64,000 bases of DNA. Origin: Spodoptera frugiperda. Taxonomy: Eukaryota > Arthropoda > Insecta > Lepidoptera > Noctuidae. Positions 12,681 through 24,419 of this stretch are shown piece by piece. The DNA lies in the NCBI RefSeq assembly GCF_023101765.2, contig NC_064217.1:4278001-4342000 (forward strand), given 5' to 3'. Numbering within the stretch: the first letter of the stretch is position 1; each line of letters begins with the position of its first letter. The position numbers and the translations under genes are program-made. The notes beneath the pieces were generated by a model, which saw only the letters and a list, made by a program, of their open reading frames with translations, was not told the DNA's origin and did not search any database.

Positions 12681-12912
12681 GATTTTTTTGTTTTTTGTTT
12701 TTTTTTTTTGTTTTTTAAATAAACGTTGCCCCACACTAAGATTTTCTCCTGTGTCGTGGGTGCGTTTACAAACATACAAGTTCACATACACATGACACCC
12801 AGACCCGAAACAACAATTTGTGGATCACACAAGAGTTGCTCCGTGCGGGAATCGAACCCGCTACCCGTTGCGCGGCAGCCAGTTGCCCAGCCACCGCACC
12901 AACAGTGCACCA
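12681..12912 (-). repeat. SINE A, near-complete minus copy
   Basis: Long T tract (the A tail on the minus strand) at about 12681-12715, then the full family order: CGTTGCCCCACACTAAG, GTGGGTGCGTTTACAAACAT, GTTGCTCCGTGCGGGAATCG (box B on the minus strand, exact GGTTCGATTCC) and CAGCCACCGCACCAAC. The 92-residue ORF here is repeat sequence. Confidence 0.8.
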
Positions 12913-13429
12913 ACATTGAAATTCAATTTTTCCTCTCCCGAAATCGAAGGACTAATTACGTACTATTACTACAGTATCTCCTACGTAAATGCATAGAAGA
13001 GTAAATAACACTAGTCATTAGTCTAATGGACTCAAACTACCACCAAGAAACTTACATTTACAAAGAGTAGGCTATAGAAAATTGAATTAAACAAATCAAT
13101 GGCATTATTATGTAAATTACCTATTCTATTATGATCAGAGAAAGCATTAGATATACACTCTGACAATACATAGTTTAATTTACATCTTCCATATAAGGAA
13201 AGATCATTGTCCCGTTCGTCTGTTAATGATATGTAGGCGTTAGTCAGAAGTTCAAATTGGCTTAATGAAATCCGGTAGTGTGTTGTTTAAATAAGCTGGG
13301 CATATTAGCGTGTGTGTAGGGAAAAGGTTTTGTTCACACACAAAAAGATGGGTAAGAATTAAGTAATATTTTATCATGTTCGGGTCCTTGTTCGCGAGCA
13401 TTAAGGACTTTGTAACTAATAAAATAAGC

Positions 13430-13545
13430 CTAAGTTACTCCTTTGTACATCAGCTACCTGCTAATAAAAGTCCCGTCAAAATCAGTCCAGCAATTTCAGA
13501 GATTAGCCAGAACAAACAGACAGACAAAAATTGTAAAAAATATTT
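13430..13545 (+). repeat. LINE tail-like repeat
   Basis: AGTCCCGTCAAAATCAGTCC, TTTCAGAGATTAGCCAGAAC and AAACAGACAGACAAAAATTG match the tail of a dispersed lepidopteran repeat known to me. The exact family was not determined. The ORF at 13376-13570 comes from this repeat. Confidence 0.4.
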
Positions 13546-13563
13546 CAATACGTTGGTAAATAA

Positions 13564-13702
13564 TACCTAGCGAATTTGCAGAAGCTTTGGCTCGAAAAGC
13601 AGGAGTAGGAACGGGGTGATTTTAAGTGAGTAAGAGTTTAACACTCCCTCTTTCATCGCTCAAGGCAGGAGAAACCATTAGATTTTCCCTCCCCAAGAAA
13701 GA
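13564..13702 (+). repeat. SINE B
   Basis: TTGGCTCGAAAAGCAGGAGT, AGGAACGGGGTGATTTTA, GAGTTTAACACTCCCTCTTT and GGCAGGAGAAACCATTAG in order. It directly follows the LINE tail-like repeat at 13430-13545. Confidence 0.75.
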
Positions 13703-15373
13703 AGTATCATTAGTGGCTTCTTCATGTAATCAATCATAAACAGGAACTATGAACTCGTATCGAATACAGCATCGCTTATAATAACCGTTGTATTATGTCA
13801 TCGCTTCATAGACGACAAGATACTCCTGCGCCGACAATTAACCAATTTATCACGACATAAGTGGGTAATGAACGTTTGTGCAGTGAAGGATGCGCCTACG
13901 CAGCCAATTCCTTTAGAAAACAAACGATTTTGCTAGTTATGATCTGTTACTGTACTGTTACTCTTTTTAGTGTGAATTTATTGTTTGTTCGTAAGTAAGT
14001 AAGTTACATTTTGTTCGAAACTAGTGTTAAAAATATTTTTTATATAAAAATCGAGGTGGAAATAATCTTCCCTGTCTGTTATGAATCGTTAAAATTTTAA
14101 ACTTTGTTCTTATTTTTAAAATACCTACTAAAAATAAGTAAGCATTCGCGTATTTTAGTTAGTTAGTTGGTTCTTAACCTAGATATTTAGTTTTTTATTT
14201 TACACAGATTTTCAACATTTTAAAGGTAGTAATATACTTGATAATTTTTTGAAGAGTTTTATAAATAGACAGCCATTTGGAAGAAAAATGAATGTGGGTA
14301 TTGTTACTTAGCTTATATTTTTATTTCTAGTTCTTATTATATTATAGTTTGTGAAAGAGAACAAAGAAAACTGAACAACAATATCTACTTAATACCTCAA
14401 TTATTAAAGTCTGCGACTACTAATCTGTTCACCAGACGGTGTTATATAGGTATATAGCTACATATTATATTTTTGATATATGTACTATCTATACTACCTT
14501 AATATTGCGGTGTTACTCAAATCGAGTTTAATATATAATACTTCATCTTTTATTTAATTAGACAGAGTCCAGAGTTTTATTTATCTCTTTACTCAAATTC
14601 ATTAAATTGGGTGTAGTGGTTTTGGAGTGAAAGTGTCATAAACAATAAACATCTTTAATTTTTGATTTTCATACATTAGTACAAGATTATAAATCAAAAC
14701 TTCGTAGCATTCAGGTAAAAATATGTAATTTTGAAGTTCTTACACACATGCATATAAATATCAATTTTATAAGTAGGTGAATAGTTATTGCATTGAACGT
14801 ATCACACAATCATACGCAGCTGTGTTTGCAAAATTATCATCTTCTGTCAAATCGTATCAACAATATTCATAGTGCGTATAGGTGTTCGTGATAATGATTG
14901 CATTGCAATGGTACCAATTTGTCGGTCGTTGTCCGGCCAGCGCCACCTACACTGAATTACAGATAATGTTCCCCTCTGTTATGAATCAGGCAATAAAATA
15001 ATCTTTGATTTACGAGTGTAGGAAGGGAATTGTTATGGGCACGCTTCATGTCATCCCGACCCCGGATTACCCCTGGGAGTGTAGCTGTTGGACCGTAATG
15101 ATCTCTTCCTGGGATTTCGATCAACTGTAAGTTCGTGGTTCGCAGTAGCGTGGGTCTAGCTCTGAGGTAATTCAGGTGGATAGGTATTGTTGGATGATTC
15201 TGTTTAGGTTTATGTGGATCCTAATCTTTTTTGGAATAAAGTAGAAAGAGTTGGTTTGAATTTGATATTATTTTTAAAGAATGATTATTATTATAGGTAG
15301 GTTGTTTTATTACTATAGGTAGGTACAAACGGGACATTTATGTCTGATATAATAATGACTGATACTAAAAATG

Positions 15374-15452
15374 ACGGCTTACTCACGTAAATTAATGGAG
15401 AAAAGCTTTACTAGTTTCGAGTCACAGAGGGACTCTTCATTCTCTGATTTTG
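15374..15452 (+). mobile_element. MITE family E, partial
   Basis: GGCTTACTCACGTAAATTAA, TGGAGAAAAGCTTTACTAGT and TTCGAGTCACAGAGGGACTC match the arm and inner segment of the complete element at 56144-56327. The second arm is absent. Confidence 0.5.
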
Positions 15453-16092
15453 CCACTCATTAGACTTACTTACTAAATACTTCTTCATTAATTTTAAGGT
15501 CTACAGCGATAAAACCAAACTTTTTTCGTCATGGTTCTTCTTAAACATTTCAAGTAACCTTAGAAATAACGTTTTACTCCAAATAATTGTTTCCTTTCTT
15601 TTGTTTAAAAACGTTTGTTCTTTGTTTCGTGGAAAATACACGAGCTCTTAAAATTATAATTCTTGACAGATTTGCTGGGACAGGAAAGGTAGAAAAATGT
15701 AAATTTTTAAGTCCTTTGTGGCGGAAATCTTTGTGACTTGTGTTTATTGCTGTTATTATTTGTAATTATAATGCTTACTACATATATTTCCTTTGTTTAC
15801 AAATACAACTTGAGTATACGTTGTATGTGAATAAATCTAAATATGAGGTATGACTGTACAATGTACATACATGTTATTTGTATTAGATCTCCTTAATATG
15901 ATACGTATTTGTTTTGGACTTAGACTTTAGAATCACATCCAAGGAATACACTGATTAATGATCACTTAATTGTAGTTATACTCTATGGTATCACTACTGG
16001 TCTAATGCAAGTCGGAAACACTATTTCAAAGGGTACCTAGTCTTGCATGAGTAAGCAAGGGTACATATAAATGAGTGAGAGGTTCCACAAGT

Positions 16093-16310
16093 ATACACAT
16101 CAAACTACACATATCCAGAACAAACTGACCGTCGGATATGCGGATGGATCATATAAAGCGAGACCATGATAAAATGGATTTGTATAGGTCGACGTGCAGG
16201 TGTATACACATCAAGCTACGCAAATCCAGTATAAACTGGCCGTCGAATGTATGGAAGGATCATACAAAGCGAGACCTTAATAGACTGGCTAGTTCGATGT
16301 GCAGGCGTGA
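16093..16310. repeat. MITE family H, tandem dimer
   Basis: Two head-to-tail units of about 110 bp. Unit 1 begins GTATACACATCAAACTACAC, unit 2 begins GTATACACATCAAGCTACGC. Each contains GGATCATA(T/C)AAAGCGAGACC and ends near GTGCAGG. Single copies occur at 37345-37450, 37950-38085 and 54936-55044. Confidence 0.7.
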
Positions 16311-16711
16311 GTAAAGTGTAAATTCGTATCCGTAAAGCTTGAGCAATGAGTCATTTTGACCTTATACTGTTTGAAAGTGGTTCGTCATAACATCATTACC
16401 TAACAGAACCACAGAATAATTACCTACTTATGGTGTCTAAGAAATTTGGTTGAGTCAAAATCAAGGAATTAGTATTTGTTTTAAATGAAGTAAAAATTCG
16501 TGTTAATATTGTTGGTTCAGTAGTTGCTAGCGTGGCTAGTGGATGCGTGATTTGGCGTTTGATACTTACTCTGGTGTATTACTTTCGGTGTTTGGTTTGT
16601 TAAAATACTAAACGCAATTTACACAATTAGGTAATTTATAGAGGTATGAAGTGTGCACTGTTTATTTTATTTTTTAACTTCAGATGTGGTTTGAAAAACT
16701 TACATTGCTTA

Positions 16712-16757
16712 AAGGCAGAGTCTGACACTCCGTCTCGCCTCACCCTAGGCTCCCGTC
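16712..16757 (+). repeat. SINE B fragment
   Basis: GGCAGAGTCTGACACTCCGT, CTCGCCTCACCCTAGGCTCC. Only the centre of the family is present. Confidence 0.5.
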
Positions 16758-17789
16758 TTTGAAACCACTGCACCAAAATATACCCTCCGCGTACCACTAT
16801 TCTCACAAACAACGATACTCTCTTTCTACTAAACTAACTAAGCTATCTACTAACTCTCCCTTTGTCCGTCGCGCTGTTCATATCATCACCCAGCTTATTC
16901 ACTTCACTGGCCAACCTGAATGGTTATGCAAGGTCCACTCAAACAATGTACCTTAGTATTGTTCTACGAACTATTGTTTATAAATACACAAAGTGAATCC
17001 GGGAACTATCCTAGGTCCTTTATTCAGGTACCTTGTTCTTGACAATTAATCTGCTTCTAGTTTTAATTGACACTAGTACTTGTATTTGGATTAATCAGGA
17101 CTAGTTTGGATAGTAAACGGCAGGTACAATTAGCTTTGGGCTAATTCTAAGTACTCGTCAACTTGTTATCGGTTTTAATTATCTGGTTTCGGAGTTCTAG
17201 TAAAGATTTGTGGCTGTTTTTGATTAATTTCTGCTAAGATACTGTTAACGGTTGAAATTGGTAACCGATCTTCAGTAATCCATAATCTTTGATCGCCTAG
17301 GTTTACGTTTTCGACAGCAAATCAATAGAACTTATGTCAACAATTGACCATAATCTAAGGAATTTATTAAAACCGAATTCGGTCGTCGAACCTGTAGCTA
17401 GGTTAATAAAGTTTAAAATCGCTTAGAATAGAATAGATCAGAAATAAAAAAAAATACAAAAATAATTCAATCTCATATAAACAATTCAAATATCTTATAG
17501 TATAAAATGACGACAAAAATCATTTAAATCATTACATAACCAAGATTTAGCGTAAAGCCGTGACGAAATGACGGCGTGATGATTCACTGACCGCTACCTG
17601 AGGCGAGAGAATGTCACTGAGTGACTGAGTCAGCACTGATTCATCATTTGTTTACTTAAGTACATACGTGGAAGATCAGCAAATTAACTTAAGACAAATG
17701 TTTTGAGTAAAGATGAGATGTTTGTAGCATTGATTTGTAAGTTGATGTGGTAACTGAACATTTGCTTATTGTGCTTACTACGTGTTTAT

Positions 17790-17831
17790 TAGTATGCTTT
17801 CCTGTGCAGGCCTGCACAGGAAAGCATACTA
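17790..17831. repeat. Perfect 42-bp palindrome
   Basis: TAGTATGCTTTCCTGTGCAGG is followed without a spacer by its exact reverse complement (17811-17831). There is no loop and no mismatch. About 80 bp downstream (17911-17930) is a smaller one, GAAGCTGCAGCACTGCAGCTT-like. Confidence 0.95.
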
Positions 17832-18601
17832 TTTAGGATTATTAGTTTTATTATAGTGTACACATATCTTTGTTGTGTAAAGGGTTAGGTAGAGCACGGC
17901 TGTATTTGTGAAGCTGCAGCACTGCAGCTTAAACAAATTGTAGGTCTGAAGATAGTATTATTTTTGATGTTGTCGGAATCAGATTAAGGTGAAATTGCAC
18001 CCTGTGCATCTCCGGCAAAATCATAAACTTAGTTTTGAAGCTAGATTTGAGTGCAAATGTGTGGTACTAGTAGATGCTTCCAAAAATACCGTAAAGTATT
18101 TTGAATCACAATAATTTAAATTTTAATACTGAGAATATTATTAAGTATTTCTGTTTCACATAACTTCTAAAATTATTAAGTCATCGAGATCGAATATTGT
18201 AGATCAAAAGAATAAAGTTACACGTTTTGGTCCCTTGGCCGTCTTTGGCCGTCCCAAATAGGTTATGTTACGATGACCCTAGACCCTAGGGAATTAGTAA
18301 AAAAGTTTCGGTGTACCCAAGCCGTAGCCTCTACCAATTGCTGTTATAGGAACATCTCATATCTACGAAGATGTGTTTGTGAAACATGTTTTATTTTATT
18401 CAATGTTATTGAACATTCATAGTGTGTGTGTATTTTAGTACGCACTTTTACTATTACTAGGTAACAGGTATTAGTTTTGATGAATAGTTCTAGAAAAGGT
18501 ATATGTATCGAAAAGAAACTGAAGTCGAAAAAAATAGGAAGAGACAGAGGAAGAAAGAGAAACAATGGATAGATAGTGACATTATCTAAAATAAATAAGG
18601 C

Positions 18602-19521
18602 GGGTGTTTCCGTTTTCATCCCACGTTTTCATCCCAGGAGTTAAAAATAATAATAATTATTCCGCTTTCAACCCGCAACAAAAATGGACTCCGTTTTCAA
18701 CCCACGGCATAGTACATAACTGTTTAGTAACTTATGTACTTATGTAAGTAACGTTAGCAGACAAACAAACTTTGTTAGAAAAATCTTTATTCATAATTAA
18801 CACAACTAAGTCTTTAGAATATTGATATCTAGAAAATCACAGATTCGTCAATTCTACATTTTAAAAAAATCACAGATTGTAAACCTACACCTACATCTGT
18901 GCTGCCCATGTCACCATGAATGACATATATAGCTGCATAAATGGTCGTATGCAACATTTAACTGTTCCGTCTCCAAAAAACATTGCAAGTTTACTCATTC
19001 GATCTCTAGCTTCATGTGTAGCGAACGCAATTATTCTATTATTGCTATCTTCGTAATCAAACAGTAAAAAATCTTTGAAGGTGTTCGGTATTTCTACTTC
19101 CCTTTTGTTCTTAAATACTAATTTAGAAACATTTTGACTTCTGTTTCGGGCATCGAAAAATGATGTTTTCACACTTGAGAACTTGGGGATTTCTTCTACT
19201 AAATCTAACCCTTGTTCTTTTATTAATAAAACTTCATTTTCGTAGATCTGTTGAATAGCGACCATCGGCAGATTTGACTTGTTCTTTTATTTTCTTCATC
19301 AAATTATAAGTATAAAAAGTTTAAATAGTTTAAGATTATTTTTCTGTCTGTACAAAAAACAATTATAAACTGCAGTGGGTAGAAACAGGAATATATTTTA
19401 GGTAGAATACGGAAAAAACAACTATTATTATGATTGTGGGTAGAACGCGGACTAAGATTTGGGTAGAAAACGGAATAAAATATTCGTGGGATGAAAACTT
19501 GGGATGAAAACGGAAACACCC
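18602..19521 (-). mobile_element. Mutator-like (MULE) DNA transposon remnant with 8-bp target duplication
   Basis: Terminal inverted repeats: GGGTGTTTCCGTTTTCATCC at 18602 and its reverse complement ending GGAAACACCC at 19521. Within each end the ATCCCA/TGGGAT motif is repeated. The element is flanked by AATAAGGC at 18594-18601 and again at 19522-19529, an exact 8-bp target-site duplication. MULEs typically duplicate 8-10 bp. At 920 bp it is far shorter than an autonomous element and carries only a broken part of the transposase. Confidence 0.88.
18891..19300 (-). pseudogene. MULE transposase fragment
   Basis: A 124-codon frame (18891-19265) with QIYENEVLLIKEQGLDLVEE, NRIIAFATHEARDRMSKLAM, FFGDGTVKC and RPFMQLYMSF. 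The FGDGT(V/F)K...QLY pattern marks the start of the MULE transposase catalytic region (first Asp in DGT). A stop after WAAQM removes the remainder. Immediately upstream, an ATG frame (about 19266-19300) beginning MKKIKEQVKSA runs into the main frame only through a one-base shift. Both the frameshift and the missing C-terminus indicate a dead copy. Confidence 0.75.
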
Positions 19522-19539
19522 AATAAGGCTGGGTGAAGT

Positions 19540-19870
19540 ATGGATAATTATGTGGCAACACGTGACAAGTGACAGATGATAGAAGTCGCACATAGAAGAT
19601 CGACGATCAAAATCCACGGATGACGTCATAAACTCTACATCGCAAATATGAAGTTTACATGCGAATAAACATGGATAAAAAATCCCAACGAACAACAGTT
19701 GGGCAGTAAGCCCGACAGACATGATCTGGGGGCACGGCAGTGCCCCCGCCAAGTCGAGCAAAAAAAAAGCGGCACGGCCATACCATCCTTTTCTCGAAGC
19801 AATTCGGGCCTTTTTCGATCACCTTTTTTGGTCAAAGGATCCTTCTTTTCTTAGGGAACTTTACTCTGTG
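19540..19870. other. GC-rich unexplained segment next to the MULE
   Basis: Contains GTGACAAGTGACAGATGATA, GGATGACGTCATAAAC (a TGACGTCA CRE-type site), a hairpin GGGGGCACGGCAGTGCCCCC near 19731-19750, and AGCGGCACGGCCATACCATC. ORFs in both directions cross it but neither resembles a family I know. TGACAAGTGACA-like words and a CRE site would fit a promoter; it could also be a repeat. Confidence 0.3.
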
Positions 19871-20309
19871 TGTTCCCTAAAATTATTTCACATTTTAATT
19901 ATACATTCTGCACAGAATTAGATCCAATTTACAGAGCATTTTAAGCACCTGTGTAACACGTACCAACATAAGTAATTTTCTCTTGGTGTTAAAGGGTTGT
20001 GACATAACATAACATAATGTATACATAGGTACTTATTACATAGGTATATTTTATTGTAGAAGATAAGAATTTTAAGTTTATGACGGACTTTATTGCTGTG
20101 TTTATGATGATGATTGTCAGATGTTAAGTCCTACGAGTAACAACATATATATTGCAAAATGTAATGCTTATATCTGTATGTAGGGGTATACATGCAAGTG
20201 TGTTAAAGTTAATATATTAGTTTTTGGCAGTAATATATTGTAAAATTAACATAAATATTATGATAGATATTCAGATAAGTTGGTATTTTATGAATATGTT
20301 TATCTAATT

Positions 20310-20517
20310 GACTGCACGGTTGGTGCGGTGGCTGGGCAACTGGCTGCCGCGCAACGGGTAGCGGGTTCGATTCCCGCACGGAGCAACTCTTTGTGTGATC
20401 CACAAATTGTTGTTTCGGGTCTGGGTGTCATGTGTATGTGAACTTGTATGTTTGTAAACGCACCCACGACACAGGAGAAAATCCTAGTGTGGGGCAACGT
20501 TTATATAAAAAAAAAAT
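20310..20517 (+). repeat. SINE A, full-length plus copy
   Basis: Head GACTGCACGGTTGGTGCGGT, box A-like TGGCTGGGCAACTGG, box B GGTTCGATTCC, then TTTGTGTGATCCACAAATTG, GTGTGGGGCAACG and a poly-A tail. It is the best sense-strand copy and shows that the family is a tRNA-derived, Pol III-type SINE. ORFs on both strands across it are artefacts. Confidence 0.85.
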
Positions 20518-21269
20518 CTTCATGGCAAAAGATTATAGATTTATTTTACAGTATAGATTATGTTTGTCCTTTCCTTGCACGCAACCACATGGTCGCGGAC
20601 CTTTGGAAGGCGTACGAGAAGCCGAAGCCAACTCGCAAAGGCCCGTTTATCTTTTAAATTTTTAGTTAAGTTGGTTTCATTTTTTTTCCTAAAACACACA
20701 ATTCTCAATAAGTTCTTTCTTCATCCGAATTACAAACAAAAACTTAAATCAATCAATGCAAACACAAACAAATGAATACTACATTACACTCCAATACAAA
20801 TTCGGGAACAGCGAATCAATACAATGATCGAGTAAGTTTTCGATTCTCGATATAGGTTAATCGAGTTGCTTTCGGTATCGTTTTGGGGTCGATTATATCC
20901 TAGAATTATGTGTAAACGACTTGATGTATGATCGTTTAGGAACGCATTTGTATTTCGAATCTCGACCTAGTTTGTTGTTTAATCTTTAATCTAATCGTTC
21001 AAAGTTGGAAGAAAAGACCGTGAGTCCATACTTCTTTGTAAAAAGATAGCAGCTTGTAAATCTCTTCTGGGGTCTTCTTCATGGTTTTTATCGACTTATC
21101 ATGTGATACGTTAGCTCCTTTGTTATTTATTCCGTAAACAATCAAGTAAACCGTACTAAGGGCAGGAGGATGGAGAATATTTTTAATGATCACTTAAAAG
21201 TTAAGGCATTTTTGGAGGAGCGGTCGCAAACAGTGTGTGTACCGAAACTAATTTACATATGCTTCATAT

Positions 21270-21480
21270 TTTTAACCGACTTCAAAAAAGGGAGGCTTTC
21301 AGTTTGATCTGTATGTATGAATGTTTGTTTGTACGCGATTATCTCGCTTTTGGCTGAACTGATTTTTATGAGGTTTTCAGCAAAGTATTTTTCAGACTTA
21401 GGAGAAGGTTTTAAGCATAATACCTGACTTTAAAATGTTGGCGGTAAAGAAAATAAAAGGCGACACAAGTGTATTTTTAT
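21270..21480 (+). repeat. Dispersed repeat K (ACCGACTTCAAAAAAGGGAG type)
   Basis: Starts ACCGACTTCAAAAAAGGGAG and continues CGATTATCTCGCTTTTGGCT and GCAAAGTATTTTTCAGACTT. A copy in the opposite orientation lies at 34935-35090. Confidence 0.5.
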
Positions 21481-22107
21481 GATTATGCGCCTTTTTACAG
21501 TGTCACTAATTAACTAAGATATATTTAACAAAAAATAGGTCTAAAATAACGTGTACCCCTCGTTTAACTTTATAGACGTCACGTTGTATTGTATAGAAGA
21601 AGCGAACTTGGAGTGACTTGAAGGTTCTATACAAAAATCCTGCGTAGGTTTATAAAGTTGGGAAAATATCAAGGAACATAATAGATGAAGAGTTAAAAGC
21701 CTTTTTGTAAATACTAGACTTACTAAAAGGCTCTACCATAATGTTTTCCCTTAAGTAAGTATTTAAGTAAATTTGAATAGTTTTTTAGCTTTAATATTTG
21801 AATAATACCTACGTACCTAAGTAACTATTAACTAGTAATTTATTAATTAAGCTCCGTGGTAGTAAAATTAATCCCATTTTAAGTAAAACAAATTCTTCTG
21901 TTGTTTAGATAAGATAATTAAATTGTTTAATTATTACTGTCATTACGTTAGCGTTGCCTAGCACGTGTATGTGTGTTTGTGTATAGATAAGGAAGTAAAT
22001 ATGTGCATTCATTTGAACCTGTTTTACTAAATAGGAATTAATAACCTCATTGATCGAGTCAAGTGCAAATGACGTTTAAAAGTTTTCCAGTTAGATATTC
22101 AAGTGTA

Positions 22108-22345
22108 GGAGAGTCATGCTTTGGCACAAATGGGCCGGCTCGACCGGATTGACACCGCGGCATCACAGAAAACCGACGTGAAACAATGCTTGTATTGTGT
22201 TTCGTTGTGTAAATGAAGTTACCAAAAGCCCAATTTGATCCACCAAAAGAGAATCGAGGATTGGGATGGGGGGTCCCTTCCCAATCCTCGATTCCCCAAC
22301 AACCTTTTAACTCCTAACCCTCCCCAAGGCCGGCAACGCACTTGC
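22108..22345 (+). repeat. Retroposon family G with an inserted inverted copy
   Basis: Order: GAGAGTCATGCTTTGGCAC, GGGCCGGCTCGACCGG, AAAACCGACGTGAAACAATG, GAAGTTACCAAAAGCCCAAT, CTTCCCAATCCTCGATTCCC, AAGGCCGGCAACGCACTTGC. Between the fourth and fifth pieces this copy alone has GAATCGAGGATTGGGATGGG (22251-22270), the reverse complement of the fifth piece. Compare 23705-23920 and 50418-50615, which lack it. Confidence 0.75.
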
Positions 22346-23704
22346 AACGCCTCTAGTGTTTCGGGTGTCTATAGCGATTGAAATAGTTCTGATTTTTTCT
22401 GAAAACAAATAGTAGTAACATTTAGTCTGATATTTCCCAATGTGCGTTATCATTCTATTGTCCCATTTCCACGCTACTAAATCCAACATACATCTTACAA
22501 AGAGCCATTAGCTAGCGATAAAGACAACATGCATCCAAAAAAATGCGTCCGTCAACATCTCTATTCCAATAACGCGAAGGTCAAAATTGCAATGCCCCAA
22601 CAGTTCTTATGCAATTTGTATAATCTCTCTTACAGACTATCGTTAACACATTCCGGTAAATAGTTTTCGCGGGATGATGGAGCTTATTAAGGGGGATTTA
22701 GAGGCTATTATCCCTTGGTAGATGTAGTGAAGATGTTAAATATGTGAGGAATGGCATCAGCATCGTAAATGAGGGAATTAAGTGACGTGGAAACGTTATG
22801 TATTAGTTGAGCAGTGACGAGTAATCGTGGACACTTGTCACTCGTCATTCCCATTCCTTTTACTCTGATAGTTCTTTGTTCTGCCACAAGGCCGTTGAAG
22901 TTACCTCGTGGTGAATTTCCAGTGAAAATTGTCAAATGACTCACTTAATCAGTAGTTACATCAGTAGAAAGGTTCTATTGTTTTGTGTCAGAATTAGGAA
23001 ACATATTTATGGATAGGATGCACATAATCGAAAGTGTGACTGAAAATCAATGGTAAATACCTCTGGCATGAAATAATGATACGATTACAAACCAGACTGC
23101 TTAAAGTATGACAAGGGCACGCACCAAGAGTTCGTGGAGAACTAATATAAATAGAAATAAAAAAACTGCTTAGTCCCATTTAAAACTATGAACATTGAAA
23201 AATCCCGAATCTTTTTATTGGAGGATTCAAAAGACTCTGAATAGGTATGCAATACCTAAAATAATGCTTAGATTTATACTTGCAGTCACTAAAATGACTT
23301 CATCTTAATATCAAAAGATCATATTAGGGATAGGGATGTATTTTTGCTTTGAAGTATATTACCGTGCAGTGGTTTTTTCAACCAATACCATCAGATTATG
23401 GTAAGTCGCTCCAGATTTATGTTCAGGAAGCGTTAACATTCACTACCCAATTCCAGCTTTATTTGAAGGAAAGGACGTAATATTTGGACTCAGTTTCGAT
23501 TTGATTTGTTGACGATATCTGAAATATTATTACAGAACATTTTTATTCAGTGTTTACTAGGAAATTGTATGAATATTTTTTTATTTTTCCCCCGTTCTTA
23601 AAGGTCTTCAATACACCCACTTTTTGTCAATATCTAAACGTTATTTTAGGCTCCGTATTAATTGAAGGGCAACGGAAAGTTCGAACATCTTAATAATATT
23701 TTTT

Positions 23705-23920
23705 TGTGTGGGAGAGCAATGCTTCAGCACGTATGAGCCGGCTCAATCGGAGTGATACCACGGCCTTACAGAAAACCGACGTGAAACAATGCTTCGTTGT
23801 GTAAGTGAGGTTACTAGAGGCCCATCAATTACTCCTAATCTTTCCAATCCCCGATTCCCGAACAACCCTTAAATTCCTAACCCCCAAAAAGGCCATTTAC
23901 CGGCTTATATCACAAAAAAA
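23705..23920 (+). repeat. Retroposon family G
   Basis: GGGAGAGCAATGCTTCAGCA, GAGCCGGCTCAATCGGAG, AAAACCGACGTGAAACAATG, CCAATCCCCGATTCCCGAAC, CCGGCTTATATCAC, then an A run. The part between CCAAAAAGGCC and CCGGCTTAT is deleted. Confidence 0.7.
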
Positions 23921-24292
23921 TCTATTTGGCTCAAAAATTTTAATCAAGACCCGTTGCTAGCTAATCGTATTTCCTCTTATACGCAAGTTTTCTTTGTTGA
24001 ACAAACAATTTATAATTAATCCAATTACTTAAGTACGTACATTTACTAATCATCAGCTCGTACGAAGAGAACTCGGCCGTAACATTGTTTATCGTCAACT
24101 AGTAACTAGTCACTAGCGTAACAAATATGGATTTGCACTGATTCCTCGAAACAAGACTTCACTTACGTCTACTTGAATCCACTAAGCTGAGAAAGTTACT
24201 TAATAACCTGCTTCTTATTGTTTGTCGATTTCGAAATTCTCTGTCATAGTCTGGACTTGGCCATGTAGTGATGGCACATTTGTTACTAAGCC

Positions 24293-24419
24293 TTTTTTTG
24301 AAGAGGAAAAATCATCCAATGACTTCTCCTGCCTTACTGACTAAAAACCACCCTGTTCCTACTTCTCTTTTTCGCGCCGGAGCCCCGGTAAACCCGGTAG
24401 GTAGTCTGCAGCTGCGGAT
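24293..24419 (-). repeat. SINE B, minus copy
   Basis: AAATCATCCAATGACTTCTC, CTGACTAAAAACCACCCTGT and GAGCCCCGGTAAACCCGGTA are the reverse of the family landmarks. The CTCGCC...GAGTCTGACACTCC portion is deleted. Confidence 0.7.

Noticed and set aside
19304..19835. Three overlapping minus frames of 66-132 codons
   Set aside because: They cross the MULE terminus and the GC-rich segment and share no recognisable domain; they overlap each other in different frames.
20329..20380. tRNA-like boxes A and B
   Set aside because: These are the promoter boxes of SINE A; several copies of the same body and tail lie in the window.
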